A stretch of DNA of 64,000 nucleotides from Streptomyces griseiscabiei (GCF_020010925.1 NZ_JAGJBZ010000002.1:2108001-2172000); one strand, 5' to 3'. Positions 16,362 to 25,991 are shown, counted from the first letter of the stretch. Notes: generated by a model from the sequence alone, not told the origin. Program-made: numbers and translations.

Positions 16362-17543
16362 CTACTGGGACGCCGCCACCCGGAAGGTGATCCCCGCCGC
16401 GCGCAGCCGTTCGATCAGCGCGTCGCCCATCGCGACCGCCGTCGTGACCTGCCCCGCCGTGGCCGGGAGGTCGTCGAAGGCCAGGCAGAGCGCGGACTCG
16501 GCGAACATCTTCGCCGTCTCGCCGTAGCCGGGGTCGCCGCCCGCGACCTCCGTGAAGACCCGGCGCCCACCGCCCTCGCCGACGAACCGCACCGAGAACC
16601 AGCTCTTCGCCCGCTTCTCCTCGCTCGGCCCCTCACCCGGCTTCAGCCGGTCGCCCAGCCAGCGCCGCACCGGCGGCACCTGCGCGGCGGCGACCATCGC
16701 GCCGACGAACGCCACCCCGCCCACCGCGTACGGCAGGGTCTTCACGGCCGCGTAGTGGCGGTAGCGGAAGTCCGGTCCGTAGCGCCGCAGGGCGCGCGCC
16801 GAGCGCTGCACCACCTGCGCGTCGATGGTCGGCAGCGGCAGCGCCCACGCCCCGACCTCCTTGGCGAACCGGGGCGCGCTCACCGGCGCGTACGCCCGGC
16901 GCCCCACCAGGCGCGGCTCGTGCCGCCTGCGGTCCTGCGCGGCGGACATCGTCTGCCGGCCGCGGGAGAACCCGGTGAGCGCGGAGTTGAACGTACCGCC
17001 CGAGAACATGCCCTCGGCGCGCACGAAGCCGTCCACGGTGATCGGCACGTCCTCCGGGAGCTGCCGCACGGTGAAGTACGCGCCCAGGTCGTGCGGTATC
17101 GAGTCGAAGCCCGCCGCGTGCACGAGACGGGCGCCGGTCTCCCGCGCGCGTGCGTCGTGCCGGACGAACGTCAGGTCGACGAACTCGGGCTCACCGGTGA
17201 GGTCCAGATAGTCGGTGCCCTCGTCCGCGCAGGCGGCCACCAGCTCCTCGCCGTGGGTGATGTAGGGGCCGACCGTGGTGGCCATCACCCGTGTCTGCCG
17301 GGCGAGTTCGCGTACGGCGTCCGCATCGGACCCGTCCGCTCGCAGCACGCCGATCCCCGCGCCGCCGGGCAGCCGTTCGCGCAGTGCCGCGAGCTTGTCC
17401 GCGTCGCGCCCGGCGATCGCCCAGCGCAGTCCCTCGGGCGCGTTCCCGGCGAGATACTCCGCGGTGAGCTGCCCGACGAACCCCGTGGCCCCGTAGAGCA
17501 CGATGTCGTACGCCCGCTCCGCCCTGCCCTGCCCGTTGCTCAT
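16362..17543 (-). CDS. Saccharopine dehydrogenase-like / trans-acting enoyl reductase-like oxidoreductase
   Basis: This 393-residue protein has an N-terminal NAD(P)-binding fold with GATGFVGQLTAEYL at residues 14-27. The saccharopine-dehydrogenase-type core follows (TTVGPYITHGEELVAAC, DYLDLTGEPEF, HAAGFDSIPHDLGAY). The C-terminal half has one hydrophobic helix (GGVAFVGAMVAAAQV), as in mycobacterial trans-acting enoyl reductases that act on polyketide-type lipids. It is therefore probably a membrane-associated reductase of a lipid or other hydrophobic substrate. The start at 17543 follows GAGGGG. It diverges from the MmcQ-like gene. Confidence 0.85.
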   Translation of the reverse strand: MSNGQGRAERAYDIVLYGATGFVGQLTAEYLAGNAPEGLRWAIAGRDADKLAALRERLPGGAGIGVLRADGSDADAVRELARQTRVMATTVGPYITHGEELVAACADEGTDYLDLTGEPEFVDLTFVRHDARARETGARLVHAAGFDSIPHDLGAYFTVRQLPEDVPITVDGFVRAEGMFSGGTFNSALTGFSRGRQTMSAAQDRRRHEPRLVGRRAYAPVSAPRFAKEVGAWALPLPTIDAQVVQRSARALRRYGPDFRYRHYAAVKTLPYAVGGVAFVGAMVAAAQVPPVRRWLGDRLKPGEGPSEEKRAKSWFSVRFVGEGGGRRVFTEVAGGDPGYGETAKMFAESALCLAFDDLPATAGQVTTAVAMGDALIERLRAAGITFRVAASQ

Positions 17544-17646
17544 GTAACCCCTCAAGCCTCGCCCGCGACCCGCCCACGCGCCGTTGTCGGTGGCTGAGGC
17601 TAGCGTGAGGGACGAGCAGCCGAGCGCGCGGGATCCGGAGGTGGCC

Positions 17647-18027
17647 GTGGCCGTACCGAAGAACGCCCTGAAAAAATGGGAGAAGGTGCGCGAGTTCGCC
17701 CTGGGGATGCCCGGTGCGGCCGAGGAGTTCCCGTGGGGCGAGAGCGTCGCGAAGGTCAACAAGAAGGTGTTCGTGTTCCTCGGGACGGATGACGGCGGCT
17801 ACCCGCTGGGCGTCACCGTGAAGCTCAGGGACGAGGAGACCCACGCCCACGCCCTCACCTGCCCCGGCGCCGAGCCCGCGGGGTACGGCCTGGGCAGGGC
17901 CGGGTGGGTGCGGGTGCCGCTGGAGGAGAAGGGCGCCCCGCCCGCGGAGCTGCTGTGCGACTGGGTCGAGGAGAGCTACCGCGTGATCGCCCCGAAGCGC
18001 CTCATAGCGGAGCTGGACGCCCGCTGA
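17647..18027 (+). CDS. MmcQ/YjbR family protein
   Basis: This 126-residue protein fits the MmcQ/YjbR (CyaY-like fold) family. It has the features FALGMPGAAEEFPWGE, KVFVFLG, the strand-turn GVTVKL, and the C-terminal WVEESYRVIAPKRL. Members bind DNA in some structures, but the function is unsettled. GTG at 17647 follows GGAGG at good spacing; GTG at 17641 and TTG at 17584 are other in-frame starts. Confidence 0.85.
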   Translation: MAVPKNALKKWEKVREFALGMPGAAEEFPWGESVAKVNKKVFVFLGTDDGGYPLGVTVKLRDEETHAHALTCPGAEPAGYGLGRAGWVRVPLEEKGAPPAELLCDWVEESYRVIAPKRLIAELDAR

Positions 18028-18086
18028 AGCCACGGGACGGAAGCCCGGCGAGGGCGGGCTGACACCCGCCGCGACTCCGGGCACAA

Positions 18087-18104
18087 TGACTAAGCGTTTG
18101 CTCA
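18087..18104. promoter_or_regulatory. Candidate TetR-type operator before the beta-oxidation operon
   Basis: TGACTAAGCGTTTGCTCA is an imperfect dyad (TGAC-TAAGC against TGAG-CAAAC) 110 bp upstream of the CoA-transferase gene. TAAGC-N-GCTTA-like sites are common in front of actinobacterial fatty-acid degradation genes controlled by TetR regulators. The match is partial. Confidence 0.45.
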
Positions 18105-18213
18105 TTCTGGGCTTGTGCGGAGTGGAACACGTTCTTAGCATCACTGGTGTCACAGCAGATGTGTCACACACGCGACGGGTCACGGACGACCGGTCGCCGA
18201 GCATGGGGGCTCC

Positions 18214-19431
18214 ATGGCAGTGGCGAAGACGCCCGGGCACGGACCGCTCGCCGGTGTGCGCGTGGTGGAGCTCGCGGGCATCGGCCCGGGACCGTTCGCC
18301 GCCATGCTCCTCGCCGACCTCGGCGCCGACGTCGTCCGCGTCGACCGGCCGGGCGGCGCCGGCCTCGCCGTGAACCCGCTGTACGACGTCACCAACCGCA
18401 ACAAACGCTCGGTGATCGTCGACCTGAAGTCCCCGGGCGGCCCGGACACCGTCCTCGACCTGGCCGAACGCGCCGACATCCTGATCGAGGGCTACCGGCC
18501 GGGCGTCGCCGAACGCCTCGGCGTCGGCCCCGGGCCCTGCCACGCCCGCAACCCGAGGCTCGTCTACGGCCGGATGACCGGCTGGGGCCAGCAGGGCCCC
18601 CTCGCCCCCCGCGCCGGACACGACATCGCGTACATCGCCCTCACCGGCACCCTCGGCATGATCGGCACCCCCGGCACCCCGCCACCCGCCCCCGCCAACC
18701 TCCTCGGCGACTACGCGGGCGGCTCCCTCTATCTCGTCGTCGGTGTCCTCGCCGCCCTCCACCACGCCCGCGCCACCGGCACCGGCCAGACCGTGGACGC
18801 GGCCATCGTGGACGGCGCCGCCCACCTCTCGGCGATGCTCCACGGCATGCTGGCCGCCGGCGGCTGGCAGGACCGCCGCGCCGCCAACCTCCTCGACGGC
18901 GGCTGCCCCTTCTACGGCACCTACGAGACCGCCGACGGCCGGTACATGGCCGTCGGCGCCCTGGAGCAGCGGTTCTACGAGGAGTTCATCGACCTCCTCG
19001 GCATCAAGGACCGTGCCCCGGCCCGCAAGGACACGGCCGCCTGGGGCGCGCTGCGCGAGACGGTCGAGGCCCGCTTCCGGACCCGTACACGGGACGAGTG
19101 GACGGCCGTCTTCGAGGGCTCCGACGCCTGTGTGGCCCCCGTCCTCACGCTCCGCGAGGCCCCGCACCACGCGCATCTCGCGGCCCGGGGCACCTTCACC
19201 GACTTCGGCGGCATCACCCAGCCCGCCCCCGCGCCCCGCTTCTCCGCCACCCCCACCTCGGTCCGCACCGGCCCGGCCCAGCCGGGCGCCGCCCTGGCGG
19301 ACGTGGCGGACGACTGGGGCATACCCGGCCTCCTGGAGGACACCTCCGGCCCGGCCCCCTCCGCCCGGGACACCGACCCGCACCGGCCTCCGGGCCGCAC
19401 CCTCCCGCCACTGGAAAGGCCAGACTCGTGA
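18214..19431 (+). CDS. CaiB/BaiF family CoA-transferase (alpha-methylacyl-CoA racemase-like)
   Basis: This is a 405-residue class III CoA-transferase-fold protein. The N-terminus ([20 protein letters not shown]) and the segment [10 protein letters not shown] are characteristic. [13 protein letters not shown] carries the catalytic Asp that accepts CoA in transferases and acts as base in racemases. [12 protein letters not shown] fits the racemase branch, which makes 2-methylacyl-CoAs available to beta-oxidation. It is the first gene of the operon; its stop overlaps the thiolase start by 4 bp. Confidence 0.9.
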   Translation: MAVAKTPGHGPLAGVRVVELAGIGPGPFAAMLLADLGADVVRVDRPGGAGLAVNPLYDVTNRNKRSVIVDLKSPGGPDTVLDLAERADILIEGYRPGVAERLGVGPGPCHARNPRLVYGRMTGWGQQGPLAPRAGHDIAYIALTGTLGMIGTPGTPPPAPANLLGDYAGGSLYLVVGVLAALHHARATGTGQTVDAAIVDGAAHLSAMLHGMLAAGGWQDRRAANLLDGGCPFYGTYETADGRYMAVGALEQRFYEEFIDLLGIKDRAPARKDTAAWGALRETVEARFRTRTRDEWTAVFEGSDACVAPVLTLREAPHHAHLAARGTFTDFGGITQPAPAPRFSATPTSVRTGPAQPGAALADVADDWGIPGLLEDTSGPAPSARDTDPHRPPGRTLPPLERPDS

Positions 19432-20642
19432 GCACCGAAGCGTACGTGTACGACGCGATCCGCACCCCGCGCGGTCGCGGCAAGGCGAACGGCTCCCTGC
19501 ACGGCACCAAGCCCATCGACCTCGTCGTCGGCCTGATCCACGAGGTCCAGAACCGCTTCCCCGGCCTCGACCCGGCCGCCGTCGACGACATCGTGCTCGG
19601 TGTCGTGGGCCCCGTCGGCGACCAGGGCTCCGACATCGCCAGGACCGCCGCGATCGCCGCCGGGCTGCCCGACACGGTCGCCGGCGTCCAGGAGAACCGC
19701 TTCTGCGCCTCGGGTCTTGAGGCCGTCAACCTGGCCGCCGCGAAGGTCCGTTCGGGCTGGGAGGACCTGGTGCTCGCGGGCGGTGTCGAGTCGATGTCCC
19801 GGGTGCCGATGGCCTCGGACGGCGGCGCCTGGTTCAACGACCCGATGACCAACCTGGCCGTCAACTTCGTACCGCAGGGCATCGGCGCCGACCTCATCGC
19901 CACGATCGAGGGATTCTCCCGGCGCGATGTGGACGAGTACGCGGCGCTGTCCCAGGAGCGGGCGGCGGAGGCATGGAAGGACGGCCGCTTCGACCGGTCC
20001 GTCGTCCCCGTCAAGGACCGCTCCGGCCTGGTGGTCCTCGACCACGACGAGTACATGCGGCCCGGCACGACCGCCGACTCCCTCGCCAGGCTGAAGCCGT
20101 CGTTCGCGGACATCGGCGAGCTGGGCGGCTTCGACGCGGTGGCGCTGCAGGAGTACCACTGGGTCGAGGAGATCGACCACGTCCACCACGCGGGCAACTC
20201 CTCCGGCATCGTCGACGGCGCGTCCCTCGTCGCCATCGGCAGCAAGGAGATCGGCGAGCGCTACGGCCTGCGCCCGCGCGCCCGGATCGTCTCCGCCGCG
20301 GTCTCCGGCTCCGAGCCCACCATCATGCTCACCGGCCCCGCGCCCGCGACCCGCAAGGCCCTCGCCAAGGCCGGGCTGACCATCGACGACATCGACCTCG
20401 TCGAGATCAACGAGGCGTTCGCCGCCGTGGTGCTGCGCTTCGTCCGGGACATGGGCCTCTCCCTCGACAAGGTGAACGTCAACGGCGGCGCGATCGCCCT
20501 CGGCCACCCGCTCGGCGCGACCGGGGCGATGATCCTCGGCACCCTCGTCGACGAGCTGGAGCGGCAGGACAAGCGGTACGGCCTGGCCACGCTGTGCGTG
20601 GGCGGCGGCATGGGCGTCGCGACCATCGTCGAACGCGTGTGA
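19428..20642 (+). CDS. fadA: Acetyl-CoA C-acyltransferase (thiolase, FadA type)
   Basis: The protein has 404 residues. It cleaves 3-ketoacyl-CoA with CoA in the last step of beta-oxidation. Visible catalytic residues are the nucleophile Cys in [11 protein letters not shown] near residue 90, the His in [15 protein letters not shown], and the second Cys in [19 protein letters not shown] is the usual motif before the His loop. The start GTG at 19428 overlaps the preceding stop (GTGA). It pairs with the FadB-type protein downstream, and together they should form the multienzyme complex of fatty-acid oxidation. Confidence 0.94.
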   Translation: MSTEAYVYDAIRTPRGRGKANGSLHGTKPIDLVVGLIHEVQNRFPGLDPAAVDDIVLGVVGPVGDQGSDIARTAAIAAGLPDTVAGVQENRFCASGLEAVNLAAAKVRSGWEDLVLAGGVESMSRVPMASDGGAWFNDPMTNLAVNFVPQGIGADLIATIEGFSRRDVDEYAALSQERAAEAWKDGRFDRSVVPVKDRSGLVVLDHDEYMRPGTTADSLARLKPSFADIGELGGFDAVALQEYHWVEEIDHVHHAGNSSGIVDGASLVAIGSKEIGERYGLRPRARIVSAAVSGSEPTIMLTGPAPATRKALAKAGLTIDDIDLVEINEAFAAVVLRFVRDMGLSLDKVNVNGGAIALGHPLGATGAMILGTLVDELERQDKRYGLATLCVGGGMGVATIVERV

Positions 20643-20652
20643 AACCCGGCGG

Positions 20653-20683
20653 AACCAAGAGACTTCTGAACCAAGAGACTTCT
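20653..20683. repeat. 15-bp direct repeat between fadA and fadB
   Basis: AACCAAGAGACTTCT occurs twice (20653-20667 and 20669-20683) with one base between. It is AT-rich for this genome and lies just before the FadB ribosome-binding site. It may be a duplication remnant or bind a regulator. Confidence 0.75.
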
Positions 20684-20698
20684 ACGGAGACCCCCGCT

Positions 20699-22873
20699 AT
20701 GACCGTGAGCACCACCATCCGCTGGGAACAGGACCGCACGGGCCTCGTCACCCTCGTCATCGACGACCCGAACCAGTCCGCGAACACCATGAACCAGGCG
20801 TTCCGCGACTCCCTCGCGGTCGTCACCGACCGGCTGGAGGCGGAGAAGGACACCATCCGCGGTGTCGTCATCACCTCCGCCAAGAAGACCTTCTTCGCCG
20901 GCGGCGACCTCCGCGACCTCATCCGGGTCACCCCCGACACCGCCCAGGAGCTGTTCGACGGCGGCCTGGAGATCAAGCGGAACCTGCGCCGTATCGAGAC
21001 CCTCGGCAAGCCGGTCGTCGCCGCGATCAACGGCGCGGCCCTGGGCGGCGGCTACGAACTGGCCCTCGCCTGCCACCACCGCGTCGCCCTCGACGCCCCC
21101 GGCTCCAAGATCGGCTGCCCCGAGGTCACCCTCGGTCTGCTCCCCGGCGGCGGCGGTGTCGCCCGCACCGTACGGCTGCTGGGCATCGCCGACGCCCTGC
21201 TGAAGGTGCTGCTCCAGGGCACCCAGTACACCCCGCGACGCGCCCTGGAGAACGGCCTGATCCACGAAGTGGCCGCCACCCAGGACGAGTTGATGGACAA
21301 GGCCCGGGCCTTCATCGACGCCAACCCCGAGTCGCAGCAGCCCTGGGACAAGCCCGGCCACCGCATCCCCGGCGGCACGCCCGCCCACCCGAAGTTCGCG
21401 GCGAACCTCCCCGCGTTCCCCGCCACCCTGCGCAAGCAGACGAACGGCGCGCCCTACCCGGCGCCGCGCGCCATCCTCGCCGCCGCCGTCGAGGGCGCCC
21501 AGGTCGACTTCGAGACCGCCCAGGTCATCGAGGCGCGCTACTTCGTGGAGCTGGCGGCGGGCCAGACCTCGAAGAACATGATCCAGGCCTTCTTCTTCGA
21601 CCTCCAGGCCGTCAACTCCGGCGCGAACCGCCCCAAGGGCGTCGAGCCCCGCCAGGTCCGCAGGGCCGCCGTCCTCGGCGCCGGGATGATGGGCGCGGGC
21701 ATCGCCTACTCGTGCGCCCGCGCGGGCATCGACGTCGTCCTCAAGGACGTGACCCCCGAGGCGGCGGCCCGGGGCAAGGCCTACTCGGAGAAGCTCTGCG
21801 CCAAGGCGGTCGCCAAGGGCCGCACCACCCAGGAGAAGGCCGACGCCCTCCTCGCCCGGATCACGCCCACCGCCGATCCGGCGGATCTCGCGGGCTGCGA
21901 CGCCGTCATCGAGGCCGTGTTCGAGAACACCGAGCTGAAGCACAAGGTCTTCCAGGAGATCGAGGGGGTCGTCGCACCGGACGCCCTGCTCTGCTCCAAC
22001 ACCTCCACCCTCCCCATCACCGAGCTGGCCGAGGGCGTCGTCCGCCGGTCCGACTTCATCGGGCTGCACTTCTTCTCGCCCGTCGACAAGATGCCGCTCG
22101 TCGAGATCATCAAGGGCGCGGAGACGGGTGACGAGGCCCTGGCCCGTGCCTTCGACCTCGTCCGGCAGATCAAGAAGACCCCGATCGTCGTCAACGACTC
22201 GCGTGGTTTCTTCACCTCCCGGGTCATCGGGCACTTCATCAACGAGGGTGTCGCGATGGTGGGCGAGGGCATCGAGCCCGCGTCCGTCGAACAGGCCGCG
22301 GCCCAGGCGGGTTACCCCGCGAAGGTGCTCTCCCTCATGGACGAGCTGACCCTCACCCTGCCGCGCAAGATCCGGGCCGAGTCCCGGCGGGCCGTGGAGG
22401 AGGCGGGCGGCACCTGGGTGGAGCACCCCGCCGACACGGTCATCGACCGCATGGTCGACGAGTTCGCCCGTCCGGGGCGCAGTGGTGGCGCGGGCTTCTA
22501 CGACTACGCCCCCGACGGCAGCCGCGGCAAGCTGTGGCCCGGCCTCCGTGAGCACTTCACCCGGCCCGGCCACCGCATCCCCTTCCGCGACATGCAGGAA
22601 CGCATGCTGTTCGCGGAGGCCCTGGACACCGTCCGCCTCGTCGAGGAGGGCGTCCTCACCTCGGTCGCCGACGCCAACATCGGCTCCCTCTTCGGCATCG
22701 GCTTCCCCGGCTGGACCGGCGGCGTCCTCCAGTACATCAACGGCTACGACGGCGGCCTCCCGGGCTTCGTCGCCCGCGCCCGCGAACTGTCCGACCAGTA
22801 CGGCGACCGCTTCACACCGCCGGCTCTGCTGGTGGAGATGGCGGAGAAGGGGGAGCGGTTCAGCGACGAGTGA
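20699..22873 (+). CDS. fadB: FadB-type enoyl-CoA hydratase / 3-hydroxyacyl-CoA dehydrogenase fusion
   Basis: This is a 724-residue bifunctional beta-oxidation enzyme. Residues 1-190 form a crotonase domain (FFAGGDLRDL, INGAALGGGYELALACHHRV, oxyanion-hole GGG). From about residue 325 an NAD-binding 3-hydroxyacyl-CoA dehydrogenase domain follows (VLGAGMMGAGIAYSCARAG; CSNTSTLPITELA; GLHFFSPVDKMPLVEII). The C-terminal dehydrogenase helices run from RGFFTSRVIGHFINE to the end. ACGGAGACC precedes the ATG. It forms an operon with the thiolase and CoA-transferase genes, and a perfect terminator follows. Confidence 0.95.
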   Translation: MTVSTTIRWEQDRTGLVTLVIDDPNQSANTMNQAFRDSLAVVTDRLEAEKDTIRGVVITSAKKTFFAGGDLRDLIRVTPDTAQELFDGGLEIKRNLRRIETLGKPVVAAINGAALGGGYELALACHHRVALDAPGSKIGCPEVTLGLLPGGGGVARTVRLLGIADALLKVLLQGTQYTPRRALENGLIHEVAATQDELMDKARAFIDANPESQQPWDKPGHRIPGGTPAHPKFAANLPAFPATLRKQTNGAPYPAPRAILAAAVEGAQVDFETAQVIEARYFVELAAGQTSKNMIQAFFFDLQAVNSGANRPKGVEPRQVRRAAVLGAGMMGAGIAYSCARAGIDVVLKDVTPEAAARGKAYSEKLCAKAVAKGRTTQEKADALLARITPTADPADLAGCDAVIEAVFENTELKHKVFQEIEGVVAPDALLCSNTSTLPITELAEGVVRRSDFIGLHFFSPVDKMPLVEIIKGAETGDEALARAFDLVRQIKKTPIVVNDSRGFFTSRVIGHFINEGVAMVGEGIEPASVEQAAAQAGYPAKVLSLMDELTLTLPRKIRAESRRAVEEAGGTWVEHPADTVIDRMVDEFARPGRSGGAGFYDYAPDGSRGKLWPGLREHFTRPGHRIPFRDMQERMLFAEALDTVRLVEEGVLTSVADANIGSLFGIGFPGWTGGVLQYINGYDGGLPGFVARARELSDQYGDRFTPPALLVEMAEKGERFSDE

Positions 22874-22902
22874 GCCCCGGGTCGGCGCAGGCCTTCCGCC
22901 AG

Positions 22903-22933
22903 CCCCGCGCCCCTGCTTTTCAGGGGCGCGGGG
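22903..22933 (+). terminator. Terminator of the fatty-acid oxidation operon
   Basis: A perfect 13-bp stem (22903-22915 with 22921-22933) encloses a CTTTT loop, 30 bp after the fadB stop. Its right arm is part of a dispersed Streptomyces intergenic repeat. Confidence 0.85.
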
Positions 22934-23027
22934 AACTGCGCGACCAGCCCCCACCGGACGAACGCCTGGGGGTCGAAGGGGCACAGCCCCTTCAGGATGG
23001 GACGGGTAGGGGCGGCGGGGCGAGGAA
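22923..23027. repeat. Dispersed intergenic repeat, most complete copy
   Basis: The unit begins GGGGCGCGGGGAAC, continues TGCGCGACCAGCCCCCACC (22937-22955) and ends with a second block at 22994-23027 (AGGATGGGACGGGTAGG and following). Parts recur at 31347-31363, 33448-33570, 35298-35323 and, inverted, 46381-46396. All are between genes, next to terminators. Confidence 0.8.
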
Positions 23028-23066
23028 AGCCGGCGCACGGTCTCAGAACGCCGCTCAGGACTCCGC

Positions 23067-23774
23067 TCAGGACTCCGCGAGCCACTGCCCCAGCTCGTCC
23101 CGCAACGACCGCTGAAAGGTCGTCAACAAGGCCTGCACGACAAGCGGTTGCATATGCGCCGACAGGGACTTCACGGCCTGCGGATCACGCTCGGCCACCG
23201 CGTCGCGGAAGAGCCTCGACAACGCGTGGGCCGCCGCGCGCGCATGGTCGACCAGGACGGTCCGCGCGGCGAGGATCGACTCCTCGGACAGGGGTACGTC
23301 GAGCAGCTCCACCCCGAGCCGCAGCAGCCCGGGATCCACCCGCAGAGCGTCGCTGTCCCGCTCGGCCACCCCCAGCGCGACGAGCCGCTCCACCTCCTCC
23401 TCGCTGAGCGACCGCCCCGCCCGCCGGTCCAGCTCCGCACGGGTGACCGTCTCCACCGCGTCCGGCGCCCAGGACGCCACCACCGCGCGCTGGAGCGCGA
23501 GGTCGCGCGGGCCGAGGTCCGGCGGCAGCCGCCGCAGATACCGTTCGACGGCGGCGAGGGTCATGCCCTGCCGCTGCAGTTCCTCGATCAGCGCGAGCCG
23601 CGCGAGATGGTCCCGTCCGTAGTGACCGACCCGGCGCGGCCCGATCACCGGCGGCGGCAGCAGCCCCCGGGTGCCGTAGAAGCGGACCGTCCGCACCGTG
23701 ATCCCCGCCCGCGCGGCCAGCTCGTCGACGGTGAGAACGATCTCCTCGGCGCCCTGCCCGGTGTCGGTCGTCAT
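23067..23774 (-). CDS. MerR-family transcriptional regulator
   Basis: The protein has 235 residues. Its N-terminal MerR helix-turn-helix lies at residues 14-80 (LTVDELAARAGITVRTVRFY, then YGRDHLARLALIEELQRQG). The C-terminal 150 residues are helical, without the cysteines of metal sensors and without a GyrI-like drug domain. The start at 23774 is preferred to the upstream frame at 23795. A palindrome CAGTATCACTG at 23781-23791 contains a possible -10 right before the start, so the message may be almost leaderless. It diverges from the macro-domain gene. Effector unknown. Confidence 0.88.
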   Translation of the reverse strand: MTTDTGQGAEEIVLTVDELAARAGITVRTVRFYGTRGLLPPPVIGPRRVGHYGRDHLARLALIEELQRQGMTLAAVERYLRRLPPDLGPRDLALQRAVVASWAPDAVETVTRAELDRRAGRSLSEEEVERLVALGVAERDSDALRVDPGLLRLGVELLDVPLSEESILAARTVLVDHARAAAHALSRLFRDAVAERDPQAVKSLSAHMQPLVVQALLTTFQRSLRDELGQWLAES

Positions 23775-23817
23775 GCACAGCAGTATCACTGTCACACCGG
23801 TACCGCGGCACCTCGGT

Positions 23818-23877
23818 CACCGCCGACAAGCACCGCCGACAGGCACCGCCGGTTGTCAGTGCCGATTGTCAGTGCCG
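23818..23877. repeat. Two sets of 13-bp tandem repeats in the MerR/macro-domain divergent promoter
   Basis: CACCGCCGACA(A/G)G occurs at 23818-23830 and 23831-23843, with a partial third copy. TTGTCAGTGCCG(A) occurs at 23853-23865 and 23866-23877. Together they fill most of the 120 bp between two divergent genes, so they may bind a regulator. Confidence 0.7.
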
Positions 23878-23894
23878 CCCCGTACGGTGGCGTC

Positions 23895-24374
23895 ATGTCG
23901 GGGATCACCTACGTCCGGGGGGACGCCACCGTGCCGCTGGGCAAGGGCGTCAAGGTCATCGCCCATGTCAGCAACGACCTGGGCGGCTGGGGCAAGGGCT
24001 TCGTCCTCGCCCTGTCCCGCCGCTGGCCGGAGCCGGAGGCGGCCTACCGTGCCTGGCACCGCGACCGCGCGCACAACGACTTCGGACTCGGCGCCGCCCA
24101 GTTCGTCCAGGTCGGCCCCTACACCTGGGTCGCCAACCTGATAGGCCAGCGCGGCACCCGCACCGGCAGCAAGGGGGTCCCCGTCCGGTACGAGGCCATT
24201 GACACCGCCCTCGGCCTGCTCGCCGGCAAGGCCCTGGAGCTGGACGCCTCGGTCCACATGCCCCGCATCGGCTGCGGCCTCGCGGGCGGCAAGTGGTCCC
24301 GGGTCGAGCCCCTGATCACCGGCCGACTGGTCAGCCGCGGCATAGCGGTGACGGTGTACGACCACGGGGACTGA
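23895..24374 (+). CDS. Macro-domain-like protein (ADP-ribose binding/hydrolase fold)
   Basis: The protein has 159 residues. It starts ITYVRGDATVPLGKGVKVIAHV, followed by SNDLGGWGKGFVLALSRRWPE, which matches Appr-1''-p-processing macro domains. MPRIGCGLAGGKWSRVEPLI is the family's second phosphate-binding loop. Members remove ADP-ribose or ADP-ribose 1''-phosphate from proteins or nucleic acids. It stands alone opposite a MerR regulator that may control it. No ADP-ribosyltransferase toxin gene is adjacent. Confidence 0.88.
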   Translation: MSGITYVRGDATVPLGKGVKVIAHVSNDLGGWGKGFVLALSRRWPEPEAAYRAWHRDRAHNDFGLGAAQFVQVGPYTWVANLIGQRGTRTGSKGVPVRYEAIDTALGLLAGKALELDASVHMPRIGCGLAGGKWSRVEPLITGRLVSRGIAVTVYDHGD

Positions 24375-24479
24375 CCCGGGACCGGTGAGCGGTGCTCCGC
24401 GCGAAGGAGCTGCCAGGACGCGGGCCTCCACCGAAGCGAAGGCCCGTAGGCCTGTCAGGGGCGCCCGCTCTCAGTGTCC

Positions 24480-25991
24480 TCACTGCCCACCCCTGTCCCC
24501 ACGCCCATGAACGGAGTTCGTCGCCACGATCTTCTTCCAAGACTTCGGCGCCTTGGGAGCAACACCCGCCACAGCCAAGCCTCCCTGCTCAGCCGCGGCA
24601 GCACCCGGCTTCGACGGCTGGTACAGCCACGTATCGAACAGCGCCCCCAACGACTCCCCGGACACCTCCTCCGCATACGCGACGAAGTCGCCCACCGTCG
24701 CGTTGCCGTGCGCGTACTTCGCCGGCCACCCCTTCAGGATCGCGAAGAACGCCTCGTCCCCGATCTCGTCGCGCAGCGCCTGCAGTGCCAGCGCCCCCCG
24801 GTCGTAGACGGCCAGATGGAACTGGTTCTCCGGCCCCGGATCACCAGGCTTCACCGTCCAGAAGGGATCGTCGGCCGGATGGGAGGCGTAGACATAGTCC
24901 GCGATCTCCCGCGCCGTCCCCTCGTTCTCGTGCTCGGACCACAGCCACTGCGCGTACCGCGCGAAGCCCTCGTTGATCCAGATGTCCTTCCACCCGGCGA
25001 CGGAGACGAGGTCGCCGTACCACTGGTGGGCCAGCTCATGGACGACCACGGACACGTTCGACCCGTTCGCGAACTGCCGTGGGCTGTAGAACGGCCGGGT
25101 CTGGGTCTCCAGCGCGTACCCGACCTGCGGGGTGTTGGGGACGTACCCGCCGAGCGCGTTGTACGGATACGGCCCGAAGTACTCCGTCAGCCAGTCGGCG
25201 ACCTCGCCCGTACGCTCGACGCTGGCCCGGGCCGCCCCGTAGCTGTCGCCGATGTCCTTGCTGTAGGCGTTGACGATCGGGATGCCGTTCTCGGTCCGGC
25301 CGGTCGTGACGTCGAACCTCCCGACGGCGAGGGTGGCCAGATAGGTGGCCTGCGGCTTGTTCGACCGCCAGTTCCACCGGGTCCAGCCGGCGCGTGAACT
25401 CGTCGACTGGAGCGTGCCGTTGGAGATCGCCTGCGAGCCGTCCGGCACCAGCACGGACACGTCGTACGTGGCCTTGTCGAGCGGATGGTCGTTGCTGGGG
25501 AACCACCACCAGGCCGCCTCGGGCTCACCCGCCGCGACACCGCCGTCGGGGGTGCGGAGCCAGCTGGTGAAGCCGTACGCCTCCTTCGCGGACGGCACCC
25601 CGGCGTAGCGCACCACGACCGTGATCTCCGTGCCCTCGGGCAGCGGGTTGCGTGGTGTGATCTCCAGCTCGTGCTCGCCGGAGGTGGCGAACGTCGCCAC
25701 GGCGCCGTTGACCCGGACCTCGCTCACGTCCAGCAGAAAGTCCAGATCGAAGCGGGAGAGATCCTCGGTGGTCCGGGCGAGCAGTGTCGCCGTACCTTCC
25801 AGACGGTCCGTCACCGGCTGGTACTTCAGCCGGAGGTCGTAGTGGGAGACGTCGTAGCCGCCGTTGCCGTAGGCCGGGTAGTAGGGGTCGCCGATCCCCG
25901 GCGCACCGGGCGCGAAGTCGGCCGCCGAGGCCGGGATCGCCAGCAGCAGGGAGGCCATGAACGCGCCCGGGGCGATGAGTCTGCGGTGCAC
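24480..25991 (-). CDS. Secreted M1-family zinc aminopeptidase
   Basis: The protein has 503 residues and a Sec signal at residues 1-24 (MASLLLAIPASAADF). The N-terminal saddle domain (HYDLRLKYQPVTDRLEGTA) is typical of M1 peptidases. The catalytic thermolysin-like domain has HELAHQWYGD with zinc ligands, and the third ligand in WINEGFARY 18 residues on. The exopeptidase GAMEN motif is not obvious; GYALETQTRPFY takes its place, as in many secreted Streptomyces relatives. It lacks the ERAP-type C-terminal helical domain, so it is a short form. It probably helps digest peptides outside the cell. Confidence 0.92.
   Translation of the reverse strand: MHRRLIAPGAFMASLLLAIPASAADFAPGAPGIGDPYYPAYGNGGYDVSHYDLRLKYQPVTDRLEGTATLLARTTEDLSRFDLDFLLDVSEVRVNGAVATFATSGEHELEITPRNPLPEGTEITVVVRYAGVPSAKEAYGFTSWLRTPDGGVAAGEPEAAWWWFPSNDHPLDKATYDVSVLVPDGSQAISNGTLQSTSSRAGWTRWNWRSNKPQATYLATLAVGRFDVTTGRTENGIPIVNAYSKDIGDSYGAARASVERTGEVADWLTEYFGPYPYNALGGYVPNTPQVGYALETQTRPFYSPRQFANGSNVSVVVHELAHQWYGDLVSVAGWKDIWINEGFARYAQWLWSEHENEGTAREIADYVYASHPADDPFWTVKPGDPGPENQFHLAVYDRGALALQALRDEIGDEAFFAILKGWPAKYAHGNATVGDFVAYAEEVSGESLGALFDTWLYQPSKPGAAAAEQGGLAVAGVAPKAPKSWKKIVATNSVHGRGDRGGQ

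Noticed and set aside
20261..23038. 925-codon minus-strand frame opposite fadB
   Set aside because: It is a shadow of the FadB gene. The plus-strand protein has complete domains.
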